Source of the DNA: Sarcocystis neurona
Taxonomy: Eukaryota; Apicomplexa; Conoidasida; Eucoccidiorida; Sarcocystidae
Assembly (NCBI GenBank): GCA_000727475.1
Contig: KL647311.1
Coordinates: 1,526,706-1,590,705 of the forward strand
Direction of reading: 5' to 3'
Length of the DNA: 64,000 bases
The translations under genes and the position numbers were made by a program. Under the pieces are notes generated by a model. The model searched no databases and had not been told where the DNA came from. It saw nothing but the letters and a program-made list of their open reading frames with translations. Shown here piece after piece: positions 10,400 through 21,900 of the stretch (position 1 is the first letter of the stretch; each line of letters starts with the position of its first letter).

Positions 10400-12870
10400 C
10401 CTGTCTACAACGACCGCGAGTTTCATATTCGGTATTTAGCCATCTGCTTAAGTATATTTTTACTCCGTTCGCACGATAGAATATGGGGCAGCTTCAGCCT
10501 CCATTCTCCCGAATAATGTTTGTCGAGATAATGTGGTTTACACCGAATTGTGGCATCTTTGAAACGCTCAGCAGGTAGATGCAGAAAATGCATTCAGAAA
10601 ATCTAGTTGGGGGCCCAGATGATTTCATTGTTCGTTAATGTTATACCAGTGGAGCGCTGTGGACATACGCGGAGACAATGCTCAGTACCCGAAACACTAA
10701 AGATTTTCTACATTTCTAACGCTGTTGCGGGATGTCGTAGTACACTCGCACATTTGCACAATACCACACACCAATGCGTTTTCGCCCGCTGCATTGCAAC
10801 CACTGTGTCATTCCTAGAACCTCTTCGCGCGAAAGGAGAGGTGCCAGAGGTAACACTTGTGGATCATCAAGTCAGAGTCGCAACTGTGTTCGGTGGATTC
10901 TGTAAGGAACTACACGCGGCTCGCCAAACAGTGTACAGAACTGAACTTAGATGTTAAGCACGGAAGGGCGAGCCATACGTACCTCACTCGGGATCCATGT
11001 GGCGAGTGGAGAGAAAGCGGCCACAGAATACAACGCGACGCGGTAGACCAAACGTTTGGTGCTTCTGGTAGAAAGAGGGAAAGGAGGAATAAGGAATTAA
11101 AGTATCTTCTATTCTTCGGAAACACGGCAGCGAGGCAGGAAAACGTGTTCTGCACCACCTGGGCCCGTGGAGGCGGATGTGAGAAACGTGCCGTACGCTT
11201 ATTACGCATCAGTACGTGACACTAAAAAGGGATTTTTACTATTTCCCACGCTAGCCGTCCTCCCCTTCAGGGGTTAAAGTGCCGGAGAGAGGGGGCAACT
11301 GCACACAAGCAGCGACTACGTGTGGTTGCTCACTCGCACGTGCACGCAGACAACTTGTAGAGTGAAGGCGGCAGTTTTTGCAGTGGTGCGACAATTCATC
11401 GGTTACATGAATATTCGTGTTGAATTGACTCGAAAAACGCTAGTTGCAGGGAAGTCTGTAGCCAAGAAAGCAATGGAGAAGACCTGAGGCACCCAAATCG
11501 GAGAGCCTTTACAATATGATCCAGAAGAGGAAGACGGATGTCGTGCACAACGTCGTCCTAGCTGAAGGCGCTACAATTGCCTCAATAGTTTTTCTTCTGT
11601 TTTCGCGTCTTGATGAGCAGTTGCCAGGGGATTTTCACACGATTACAGAAAACACAAAATGAACACTACACACGTAACACACATATCCGCACTTGTCGTG
11701 TAGCAAAAGTCCTCAAAAGCACACGCGGCGGACTGTCGTCTGTTCGTGCACAGTGAAAGGAAATGTTGAAGAGGTGCCCTTGACCCTTCTATTCTCCGTG
11801 CACGGAAGGGACACTGGTGCACGACGCATTTTCGAGAGCATGGCTAGATGCACATGTTTCTCGAAGGGAGATTCCAGCACGCTACACTACGTGTCGTCTG
11901 CGCTCTGTACTCGAAAATTGTAATGCGGCTTCGTTGCCCTGTAAATCCTGCGTGCAGGTATAACTGGTAAGAATGCGTGGCCTACGCGTCTGTGCGTTGC
12001 TTCAGCATATTCTCTACGGTGTCTCTACACCCAGCGACCCATACACGAGCCATGCGCAGAGTGGTTCTGATATTCGTTTTGCGGACAATTTCGACTAGAC
12101 AATGTTTTTTGAACATTGACTATAAATTCATCTGCAACGATCATATCTACACCGGTATGCGTTTACCCAATTATCTACGTGCATGTGTCAATAAAAGTCC
12201 ACATCTATATGTAGATATCCCATACGTATGTCTGCGTATGTATGTCCTTGTTTCTGTGTATGGCTGCTAACATGAATAATCCGTAAGCCGTTGAACACTG
12301 AACACAAAACCTACCTCTAACGACTACGTTTTCATCGTTATGCGTATGGCGAGGAAACTAGACGTCTGTGTCTATAAACAACTCGTATACAAATACAGAT
12401 CCCATACACGTGAGGGTGTACATGTACCCGCCCCTGTGTCTGCGCATGGCTGCTATGACTAATAATTTTGTATATCGGTGTACCTCAAAGGTTCCCTTGT
12501 TAGTATCCCAACACGAATGCAGCAGGCATGTGAGCAAGTTGCCGCCGTTGAACCTGAGAAAACCAGGTGCGTTCAGTACGAATATATATACCTCTGTGTG
12601 CATATATATTCCACAACAGACACAGTCACATTTGCGGCGTTATTTGCGTGCCCACCACACGTACGCATTAGCACGTAACCCACATTTAGTGTGTATGTGT
12701 GTATATATATATATATATATACACATGCATACATGCGTGTGCGTTTATGTTCTTAGTGACAGATGCATGTTTACGCTACATGTAAAGGTGTGTCAATTTT
12801 GCATGAGAGACAGCGGTTTCCCTTATTCTCCTCCTCGTAATCCATAAAATGTCATTAGATCGTACCGATG
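10400..12870. other. Repeat-poor segment, no gene resolved
   Basis: Composition is balanced, without CAG runs. Open + frames at 10,607-10,957 (116 codons) and 10,857-11,219 (120 codons) overlap in different phases. Each has protein-like parts, but neither has a clear start or splice structure. A degenerate mobile element or unspliced exons of an unknown gene are both possible. Confidence 0.35.
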
Positions 12871-13311
12871 TGGCTGGCGTAGATGGATTCGACAGCATCA
12901 GCTGATTCGGCTGCTGCTAGTGCTCCCGCTGCTGCACGGCAGCGCGTGTAGAAGATTTCTGCTCGAGTCACCCGAGTAACCTTTCAGAGCAACGTCGACT
13001 CTTGGATGAGGAGGAAGCTGCGTAACAGCTGCTGCTGACGCTGCTACCGTTGCTACGCTTCCACGGTTCTGCTGTCGCTGCTGCGCTGCCACTGCTACAT
13101 GGATTCCGCTGCTGCACCGCTGTCACTCCGGCTTCGCTACCGCTGTTGAGGTCCCAAGCTAATCCACTCACTGGTGGACTGCTGCTGCAGCTCCAGTGTC
13201 GCTGGCGTTGCTATCTTATCTCCTGGCGCTGCCGTGCGGCGGCTGATGCTGCGTTGCTGCCCGTCACTGCTGCTGCTGGGCAGCTACCACTGTTTTGCGC
13301 TGCTCCCGTAG

Positions 13312-13400
13312 GACGTGGGCGAACTCAAGAGCAGCGCTTGTGCTGCGCGCAGCGACTGAGGAGCAGCTACAGACATTGCAGCAACACTGGCAGAAAACAA
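13312..13400 (+). CDS. Coiled-coil exon of an unidentified + gene
   Basis: After CTCCCGTAG the frame reads TWANSRAALVLRAATEEQLQ and on to LQQHWQKT, a plausible helical segment. It stops in the same frame 8 codons later inside a serine run. Protein-like sequence resumes at once in a different phase (next feature), through either a very short intron or a frameshift in the CAG tract. The opposite strand is also open for 154 codons. Confidence 0.35.
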
Positions 13401-13405
13401 GTAGC

Positions 13406-13640
13406 AGCAGCAGCGGCAGCACGTAAATACACGAGATGCAGCAGCTGCACACGCAGAAGAGGCCCAACAACACGTGCGCGTAGTATTCAAGAAGCAGCAG
13501 CCGACGGCGGCACGTTGCAACCGACGGCGTTGCGTTGCAGTAGATGGAAGGCGGTTGCCGCAGCACGAAGAGCCGCAGCACGACCTGCAGCAATTCGCCA
13601 GTGCTGGCGGCTGTTACGTTGAATGTAGCGGCACGCTGCC
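13406..13640 (+). CDS. Continuation of the coiled-coil exon, phase shifted
   Basis: From about 13,406 a second phase reads QQQRQHVNTRDAAAAHAEEA then QQHVRVVFKKQQP, becoming basic and low-complexity. The 3' border is uncertain, with several GT options between 13,590 and 13,640. If a 55-bp intron (13,401-13,455, GTAGCA...GCAG) is used, the codon phases of the two pieces fit exactly and the gene is intact. Otherwise an indel in the CAG tract is needed. Confidence 0.3.
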
Positions 13641-15223
13641 CACATCTCCCAGCAAGGGGGTTTTTGAAGGAAAGTCTCCATTTTCTCCTTTTTTCCTCCT
13701 CGTGTACACTTTCCCTCCTCAACTGCATGCCTTCTGACTGACTACTTCTGCTTGATATCCAGTGCTCTGCAGGTGCTGGGCCGGTATGTGTGTACGACTA
13801 GTCCGGGCTTCTCCTGCTTCCGCTGCTGCCACCCGCTCTGACACACATCTACATGAATACCGCTCGTGAGGCGGTGTTTTTGGAGTATATACGGCTGCTG
13901 CTGCTGCTGTTGCATTCGTATTGCTGCTGCAGTAGCTCCTGTTTTCTTCTGTAGGATTTGCTGAGGCCGCAGTTCTTGCTGCGGCTGCCGTTGTTGTTCC
14001 TGCGGCAGCTGTCTGCGGCCGTGTGCCTCTTCTGAGCGCCGCAGGTGTTGCGTTCATCTGCTTCTGCGTCGCTTGACGCTGTTGCTGCCGTGCTGGTATT
14101 GCTTCACCCGCAGCTTCTGCTGCTGGCGCTGCTGCGTCTGCTTCTCTGGCTTCTTCTACTGGTGTTGCTGCTGCCGACTGTCGCTCCCGGTGGTACTGCC
14201 GCCGCTGCAGAACCCACGTGGAGAAAAACTCTCTGACTTCTCGCGTGTTTGTGAATGTGTGCGTGCGTATGTGTGTGTATGGATTGCACGCGGGACCTTT
14301 CTTCCTTATCAGTTTTTCCTGCATACTGCCGCTTCTTCACCTCGTCACCACACCTCCTCTTCTCTGAGTTGTAGGGGGAGTATCGACACTTCTCTCCGCT
14401 GTCTCGCAGACGCCCCACGCGTGTCTCATCTGCAGTGGCCCGCCGCCTGCTGTTAGCGCGCGCTGCTGCTGTCGTGCACATTTGTTCGTCCTGCTGCTCC
14501 TGCTGCTGTGCCGCTTCTTCCACAACTACCTGGTATGTTGCTACCGCTCTCCTGTTCTGCTCCTTCCACACCTTCTTCTGCCTGTGTGCGGTTTCGCGAT
14601 ACACTGGGGGCCTTCTGACTTTTGCTCCGGTTGCTTCCGATTGCTGCACTAAGAGTAGTGCAGCGCCTCGCTTTCGCCCTGGCACTCCCGCTGCTCCCGC
14701 TTCTTTCGATGTATTTTTCCTTCCCCTCCTCCCGCTCTCTTGTGCCACCTCTCTGCTACTGCTTCTCCGCCTGCTGCGTCGCTTTCCCTCTCCAGCCCCT
14801 GCGACGAGCCCCTGCTGCTATCTGCTGCAGGTGCGCTGCGCGGCACTGTTGCTGCCACTGTAGCCCCTTCTGCTCGTCGTCTTCATTTGCCGCTACTTTT
14901 TCCTCTTTTAGGCGTGTAAAAAATCACTGCGAACGCCGACGAGTGTCCTCGTCCTCCCCTCTTGTCGTTGCTGGTCCTCTGCCGCTGCTGCACTGGCTGC
15001 GCTTCTGTGCACGTGTGTGCTGCGGCTGCTGCTGCTGTCTGTGAGGGACGAATGCGTAGACACGTGCCATGTTTTCTTTGTGCTTATGTTTCCCCCTGTG
15101 GTCCTCTTTGCCCTTTTTCTCCCTATATCTGCGACATTGGTCCGGTGTCTATCCACCTCCATCGCGTGTGTACATACACCGCAAGATCCGGGGAACAAGC
15201 GTCACACCGCACGGTAACCTTTC

Positions 15224-15239
15224 GGGTGTACGTACACCC
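15224..15239. repeat. GGGTGTACGTACACCC palindrome
   Basis: A perfect 16-bp member of the dispersed palindrome family. A degenerate GTGTACATACACCGC copy lies about 55 bp upstream (15,168-15,182). Both sit in C/T-rich, probably intronic DNA. Confidence 0.85.
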
Positions 15240-15670
15240 CACAAACTCGAATCTGTGGCGTCTGTGAACGTCGGCTTCGCTGAAGACACGTCGATTTCCT
15301 TGGCCGTCTTCTTCCTCGCTCGCTGTTTCTGTCTGACATCGTCTGCCGCTGCTATATCTCTATCTCTCCCTCTTTCTTCCTCTTCCCTCCCTACGCTCGA
15401 CGCAGCATTTTCTCCCGGGCCGTTCACCCCGCACTTCCCTGCACACTCCCGCTTTTCCTGTTCCTTCTTCGCCTTTGCTCTTCAGTATCTCCGTCCAGTC
15501 TGTCTATGTAGGCCGCTTGTCTGCTGGCCTCTCGTTCTTCACGCTGTCTGCGACATCCCCCACTGGAATTCCTTTTCCCGCCTGTCTCGCACACATCTTT
15601 CCTCGCCGGGTTTTCTCTGGACCCGTCGCATGAGTTTTTCTCCTTTTCTTCTGCGTCTCCCTCACTGCAG

Positions 15671-15697
15671 GTTGTGGACTTGCGAACACGCGGCTAC
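15671..15697 (+). CDS. Candidate 27-nt micro-exon
   Basis: It lies between CTCACTGCAG and a consensus GTACGT donor, in C/T-rich DNA. In phase 0 it encodes VVDLRTRGY. It would belong to the + gene whose last exon ends at 18,016. Support comes only from splice consensus and composition. Confidence 0.25.
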
Positions 15698-16132
15698 GTA
15701 CGTCTTTCTTTTTTCTTCGTCCTCCTTTTTCCCGTGTGTTGGCACTCAGCCTTTCACATCTGCACGTCTAACTATACACGTATACGTATATATCTCGCTG
15801 AAATGAAAACACACACCCCCCTGCACAGAACAGTCTAAATCCAGCTTGCATATATGTACTCTTGTGCCTCTCTGCGTGTCTCCGTGCATATATATATATA
15901 TATATGCGTAAGCACAGATCGCTTCGTTTGCTCTCTACATACATCGAGACGCATGGAATTCTTCTTCGCACTTGCATATTCTCGCGTGCAATTTCTTTGA
16001 TACGCGTCTTCCCGTATCAGCAGCTTTTTGCCCCCACCTGAAGGAGGACCGCCTGTGGAGACGTGGTTGATGCCCCTCTAAATCGATCAACGCCGGTGTG
16101 TGTACACACATGCGTGTGTGCCTCTGGTTGAG

Positions 16133-16144
16133 GTGTACGTACAC
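16133..16144. repeat. GTGTACGTACAC palindrome core
   Basis: A 12-bp perfect core with non-complementary flanks, a minimal member of the dispersed family. Confidence 0.7.
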
Positions 16145-17893
16145 TCGACACCGGTCTGTCTTGTCTACAACTATCTGTCTATTTACGTACTTCTTTACAA
16201 TCACATATGCGTCGGTCTCCGTTTCTGTACGCACGTAGCTGCAACAACTGTGTATACACATACATGTCTATATACACGTATGGCTGTCCTCCTCTATATA
16301 TACATGTATGACTGCCTTTATATATATGGCTGTCTTCCTATATATATATATATGTGGCTGTCTTCTTGTACATGTGTATATGGCTGGATTTCTGTGTATA
16401 TATGTATTTATATGCGTATGCATATGTTGAGAATTTTCTCCTTCATTTCTTCGTTTTTATCTCCTCCCCGTCCTCCTCCGGGTGTGCCGCACTTTGTGCG
16501 GAAAATCGTCGTCTTTCTTCCCAAAAGTGTTCTCTCGACCTTTCTCCCTTTTGAGTAGATTTCGACTTTCCTGCGTTCCTTGCCCTCCCTGTCTCTTTTC
16601 TCCTCCTTTCTATTAGCTGTCTTTTCTCTTTCAACTTGACTTTGCTGTCTTTCTAATATCCACGCCAATATTGGACAAGTGCGTACACACAGACACATAC
16701 CGGTCCCTACACACAAATATCTATCTATCTATCTACCTGTCTATATATATATATATGAGTGGCTCCCGGTAGACTTTGTTATGAGTGTTTTTGCCCCGTT
16801 TTTCTTGTTCTTTTTCTCACAGGAGAAAAGTTTCTTTCCTTTCTTCTTGTTCTGTCTTCCCCTTTTCTTCTCGTTTCTGCGTCAGTCGTATCTTCGTGAG
16901 ATACTTCGACGCTATCCTTGCTCTGCCTATTCGCAGTTTCTCCCTTGCCTTTCCTTGCCCAGTGCCACAGGCGTGCAACGGTCTTCCACTTTTTCTCTCT
17001 GTCTGCCTCGATATTACAAATGTCGCCTTGTTGAATTTTTCTTCTCCACTTGCACGACGCGCCGCGCCGCGTCTTCTGCCGTTCGCTACTTCGACTTCCC
17101 CTCTGCATCTTCTCCACCCACTTAACACACATATATATGTATATGTATGTGTTTCTTTTTCTCTGTTGATTTCCTGTCAATGTGCGCCTTATGTGTTGAA
17201 CTTTGCCTCTGTTCTATATGTAAACGTATGCCTCTTGCACGTTGCCAACGTCCGCCTTTGTGTGTTGTATTTGTCTCTCCGTGTCTCTGTCTCTGTCTCG
17301 CGTGTTCGTGTGATTCGAATATAAGGTCCTTCACTCTGTATTCTCCACCGCTATTCTTTTCCTTCCCTTTCTTTCCCTTCTGTCCTGCTCGTATTTCTGA
17401 GGGTTCCTTCTTTTCTTCTCCTCTCCACGTAAGTAGTACCTTTTCTGACAACCTCTCTGTCCTTTTTCGCCGTTCTCTTCCGCTTTCGCCTCCTCGATAT
17501 AGTCTCCTTCTTCCTGTCCACGTTTTCTTCATTTTCTCGCCTTGTCTCGCTGTCTGCATGTATCTCTTCTATCTGTCTCTTCCACGACTGCGTCTGCTCC
17601 ACGTGAATATGCTCTTCCGACAACATTTTCTTCCCTCGCGTTCTTCATCGTCCTCGGCTTCTTCGAGGTCGCCCTCTTTTTCGTATCTGCGCATCTGCAT
17701 CCCCTACTTTTCACGCCGTCCTAATCTTTGCCCCTTCTCCTGCAGAGATCTTGTTTTCTTCTCTCCTGCTTCTTGTTCTTTTGTTCACCTTCTTCTTGCA
17801 TCCTCCTGCGTTGGTTCCTCCCTGTTCCTGCGACCAGCAAACGCGGCTGTTCTGCTCTTCTGCTGCTGCCGCTGCACCACTTTTTCTCCGCAG

Positions 17894-18016
17894 CAGAAGC
17901 ACCGATCTTGTCCCCCTGCCCTGCCTGAGTTCGACGAGCGGGGACTCGTTATTCCCTCGCAGCAGCAGCGGGGGCGCGTGCAGCAGACGAAGGGGAAGAA
18001 AAGACAGAAGAAGTAG
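17894..18016 (+). CDS. C-terminal exon of an unidentified + gene
   Basis: A strong acceptor (TTTTTCTCCGCAG) leads into 40 codons and a TAG. The peptide begins QKHRSCPPALPEFDERGLVI, passes through a short Q run and ends in a basic KGKKRQKK tail. Composition, splice site and position 760 bp before the next + start codon fit a last exon. The lysine-rich end would suit a nucleic-acid-binding or nucleolar protein, which is inference only. It probably belongs with the exons near 13.3 and 15.7 kb. Confidence 0.45.
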   Translation, partial: QKHRSCPPALPEFDERGLVIPSQQQRGRVQQTKGKKRQKK

Positions 18017-18779
18017 ACGGGAAGGCAGGAGGAAGGAGAGAAGCAGCGGCGGCAACGAGAACGAAGCAGCAGCAACAGCAAACGCAGCAGGACCAAGGGC
18101 GGAACTGCGGGCGACAGCAACAGCAGCGAGAAAAAGCAAGGTAACGCAGCCGAGCAGCCGTAGAAGCACCAGCAGCCAATACAAAACTAGGAGCAGAAGA
18201 AGCAGCAGCAGAAGCAGCACCAGCAGAAGCAGCAGCAGCAACAAACTCAGCAGAAGCAGCAGCAGCAACAAACTCAGCAGAAGCAGCAGCAGCAGCAAAC
18301 GCGGCAGAAGCGGCAACAGCAAACGCAGCAGCAGCAGTGAGAGAAGAAGCAAAAGCAGCAGAAGGACCCGCAGGATATCAAAGACGAGGAGGAGGGGGAG
18401 CAGCAGAAGCAGAATCAGCAGCACCTGCAGCAACAGGTGACTCTGCGTTTCTGGGAGAGAAGATATCGAAGGTTCAGCAGCACCAACAGAGTTTTTTCAC
18501 CAAGGTTCGCTGTCGCCAACCGCCTCAGGGGGGAAGGGCTGCGAAGAGAAAAAAAACGAGGCGCCGCTGTTGGGTTGCGTCATTGCCACCCTCTGTGCGG
18601 TGTACGTACACCGCACCTGCCAAGGACAGTCGCAGAGGCGCCGCTCTCCCACCCCTCCCCTCAGGCCTGTTGCTTCTTCCTTTCTTTTTTTCTCCGTCCT
18701 CTGCCTTCGCTTCCTCTCTGTGTGTGCGTGTGTCTCTCTTTTCGTCTCGCGTTTCTTCCCCCTTTTCTTCTTCTTCAAG
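18017..18779. promoter_or_regulatory. Intergenic/5' region of the C2 coiled-coil gene
   Basis: This 763-bp spacer separates a probable + gene end from a well-supported + start codon. It holds a CAG-rich block (18,180-18,480) with a 27-bp subrepeat around AAACTCAGCAGAAGCAGC, then a 22-bp perfect palindrome, then a C/T-rich stretch leading to TTCTTCAAGATG. Promoter function is inferred from position. The CAG block could instead be an upstream exon or 5' UTR. Confidence 0.45.
18595..18616. repeat. 22-bp perfect palindrome (longest copy)
   Basis: The core GCGGTGTACGTACACCGC is extended by two further complementary bases on each side, giving a 22-bp perfect inverted repeat with no spacer. It lies 164 bp before the start codon at 18,780. 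It is the only family member found directly upstream of a supported start. Confidence 0.9.
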
Positions 18780-18915
18780 ATGACGCGGGTGCTGCGGGGT
18801 CTGAAGCACATCGGACAAGAGAAGGAGAAGTACCGATTTTCGCTTGTGGTGGAAGAAGTCAAAATCTTCCACCACAAGAATGAGAAGACCTTCGCGACGG
18901 TCGAGTGGCTCCGAG
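18780..18915 (+). CDS. C2 gene exon 1
   Basis: 45 codons plus one base, starting [20 protein letters not shown] and ending in VEWLR. It holds the first two strands of the NT-C2 domain. The donor is GAG|GTAGGC, phase 1. No in-frame ATG lies closer to the domain. Confidence 0.85.
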
Positions 18916-21900
18916 GTAGGCGGGACTACCTCCCCACACGTGGATGAATGCAACAGGCGCAGACTGCTCCTCCCAGGGAGAAGAGACACAGAAAGACGCT
19001 GAGGAAGGAAAAAGGGAGACCGAGAAAAGTAGACACACACACACACAGATAGAGAGAAACTGCTGTCCACATACCTGCGTGTGAATAGCTGTTTCTATTC
19101 TCTCTATATCTTTTTTTTCTCTTCTCCTCTTGGGGGAACTCTCTGTCTCGCTGTTCTCGCGAAACTTCTCGGTTTCCGTCTCCCTAGACCTACGTGTGAA
19201 TGGCTGTTTCTGTCTCTGTTCGTCTGTCCTCTCTACGTGTGTGCTGTTCTTCTTCTTCATTTGTTTTCCGTTCCCTTCTTGGCAGACGAAGAAGCTGACG
19301 GTTCTCTTATCCTCCTTTTCCCCCCCCTGTCTCTCTCCGCCTCTCACTTGCATACCCACAAACCTGCGTGGCTGCGTCTCTGTCTTTGAGTGCAGCTGGT
19401 TAATAATTTAGGAAGTGCACAATTCACGGTTAGGCGCACGGGTCGCCCACGTGCTGCAGTGGTTGCATGCGCTACCGTCAACGTGAGGCAGAAAACAGAC
19501 GAATGTGCTGGGTGGCTTTTGCACAAAACCAGAGAAATCTGCTACGCGGAGCAAATAAATTTTCGCTGCTTCCCTTCGACGGATTTAATATACTCGTACC
19601 AAGTATATATGGCCGTCATGCCCTTGCATTACATACATATATATATGTATGGGGGTCGCATACGCATTCTTGCTGTCTGCTTGTGTGTACAGAGTGTATA
19701 TATATGTGTGAGAAATGAGAGGAACGAATATGTGAAGAAATGCTAAGGAGAAATGTGGACACTCTTTCTCTCTAACTGTCTATAAGTACATTCAGGTATA
19801 TCACTTGCAAGTACACCTATATACATATGCACGTATATGTATATATATATATATCTGATGTGTATATATATGTATACATATATATATGTATATATATATA
19901 TATATATGGGAGAGAATGTCTAGGTGGCCGCTTCAACCGCGGAAGCGACGCATATACGCGTGTGTAAATATGCCGCGGGTGAAGAGAAGCAGCAGCTGCA
20001 GTGTACGTTTTCTTCTCTGGTGCTGCGACAGCGCCCAAGCGCGTGACGCCATAAAAAGCTGCTGCTGCTGCTGCCTGTCGGGTGCTGCTGCTGCTGACGC
20101 TGCGGCTCCTGGAGAGCGCGCGCGATGCTGCGCCGTCTCTCTCTCGCACGCGCTGTCCTGCCGCAGCTTCTTCTTCTCTGTGTGCTGCTCTTGCCACTCC
20201 GTTGCTGCTGCTGCCGGGGGCAGCCGTCGCTGCTGCTGCTGTTGCGCTGACGTTCCTGCTGTTACACGTGTTGCTGTTGTGCTGCTGCTGAGCGGGTCGG
20301 CGGCTAGCTGCTTGTGCGCCTGCTGCTGCTGCCGCTGCTGCGCTGTTCTCTTTTTTATCTTCCGTCGTTGCGATCCCACGCGTTGCAGCTGCTGTCGACG
20401 TTCCGACCACCGGCGTGCAGCTGCCACTGCTCCCCTTCTTCTGCTTCTTCTTCCTCTGCTTCTTTGGGGTGGCATTCCTGCCAGTGCTGCTGCTGCTTTT
20501 TTTGTCTTCTCGGTGTCAACCCTCAAATCTCGCTGCTGTTGCTGCTGCTCGGCGTCTCGCCCTTGCTGCTGCTGTTCTGCTGCTCTCTTTCGAAAACGGT
20601 TTGCCCTCCCCTCCCGGTGTTGCTGCCGTGTGTGTGAAAGTCGCGCGACGCCAGCAACGGCGGCCGCGCGTGCGGTTTCTGCTGCTTCCCTGCCGACCAC
20701 CAGCCTTCCCCCTGCTGCTGCTGCTGGCGCGTTTGTTCCTTTTTGCTGCAGGGCCGAAGCGCTGCCGAGGACGAGATGTGCTGCCAGTCTTCCCGGGGAG
20801 TAATTCTCTCGTCTCTTCGACGGAGCAGCGGCTGGTGCTCGTCGCGACTTTATTCAGAGACAAAAAGCAGCAACAGCAGCAAGGAGAGGGAGGGAAAGAA
20901 GGAGGAACCGGTGGGGTCACTGGCGCAACAGCAGCAACAGCAGCAACAAACGGCGAACCGTCGTCTGTCGCCAAGGCGCATCACCGGCTGCGGCATTTCT
21001 CTCGCAGAAAAGGCAGCGTCGCGTCAGACGCATGCGGCACCACCGGTGGCGGCCGAGAGGCAGGAGGAGGAGGAGGAAAAGCTGGAGCAGCCGCAGCAGC
21101 AGTCTGCAGCGGCACTTGTGCGGGTGCTGTGCCCTGTTCCCCGGGCTCGACGATTTCTTCGCTGCTGCCTGCTGCTGCAGCAGACGCTGGTGTCGCTCCT
21201 CCTGCTGCTGCTCCTGTTCTCTTCCTCCCGAAGGAAGCCAAGCTGCAGGTTCGTTTCTTGCAGGGTCCTGAACAAGAACACATTTTCTACGAAAGTGGCA
21301 GCTTTTCTTCCCTCTTCAAATGTTCTGCTTCTTTCACGCGTCGTCACCTGCGAGTCTCTACGGAGATATACACCTTCGACACGCCAATGCAGAGAGAGAG
21401 ACGGTCTTCACACCTGCTTCTACGTACTTCTATATATACACATGCGCAGACGACTACTCGAAATAAAACCTACACACATATACTGAAAACCACCTGCTCC
21501 TATATAATCACAAGTGCATCTCTATACATATCAAATATATACATATATACGTGTGTATACCGAGGAGTCTCTCTTCTCATATATATATGTGGTACTACGC
21601 AAAAAATTCCCTGTTTTTCTCTCTTTCTCTCTCTGTGTGGAGCTCTACACAGATGGCTATTTACGTGTATATTATATCTCCCTATATATGTACATTGAGG
21701 CTTCCCTACTTTTATGCGTACTTATACACACATATATATGTTATATGTTGCCTCGCAGATGGCTGCTTGTACGTCTATTATGGAGAGAAAGTTTCTGTGA
21801 CGTGTTAAAGTCGTTGACTCCTGTGTGCGTCATACACACACATATATCCATACATTTGTATACGCATGCGGGTCCCCGATACCTGCTGCGAATGCTGCTC

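Larger units (their letters stand above)
13641..17893. other. C/T-rich sense-strand intronic DNA
   Basis: The + strand is C/T- and CTG-rich throughout, the texture seen in introns of the well-supported + gene to the right. Minus-strand frames here are K/R/E-rich only because they complement pyrimidine-rich DNA. Candidate small exons include 15,671-15,697. TATA and short simple repeats occur at 15,780-16,430. Confidence 0.4.

Noticed and set aside
10607..11219. Reverse transcriptase or integrase in the repeat-poor island
   Set aside because: Neither the YxDD nor the HHCC/DDE motif was found in any frame; only a weak protease-like motif further left.
13264..13728. 154-codon minus frame
   Set aside because: Its middle is C/L-rich from CTG reading, while the + strand in the same place gives more protein-like helices.
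17711..18433. 240-codon poly-leucine minus frame
   Set aside because: Complement of a CAG-rich + strand block; leucine runs come from CTG triplets.
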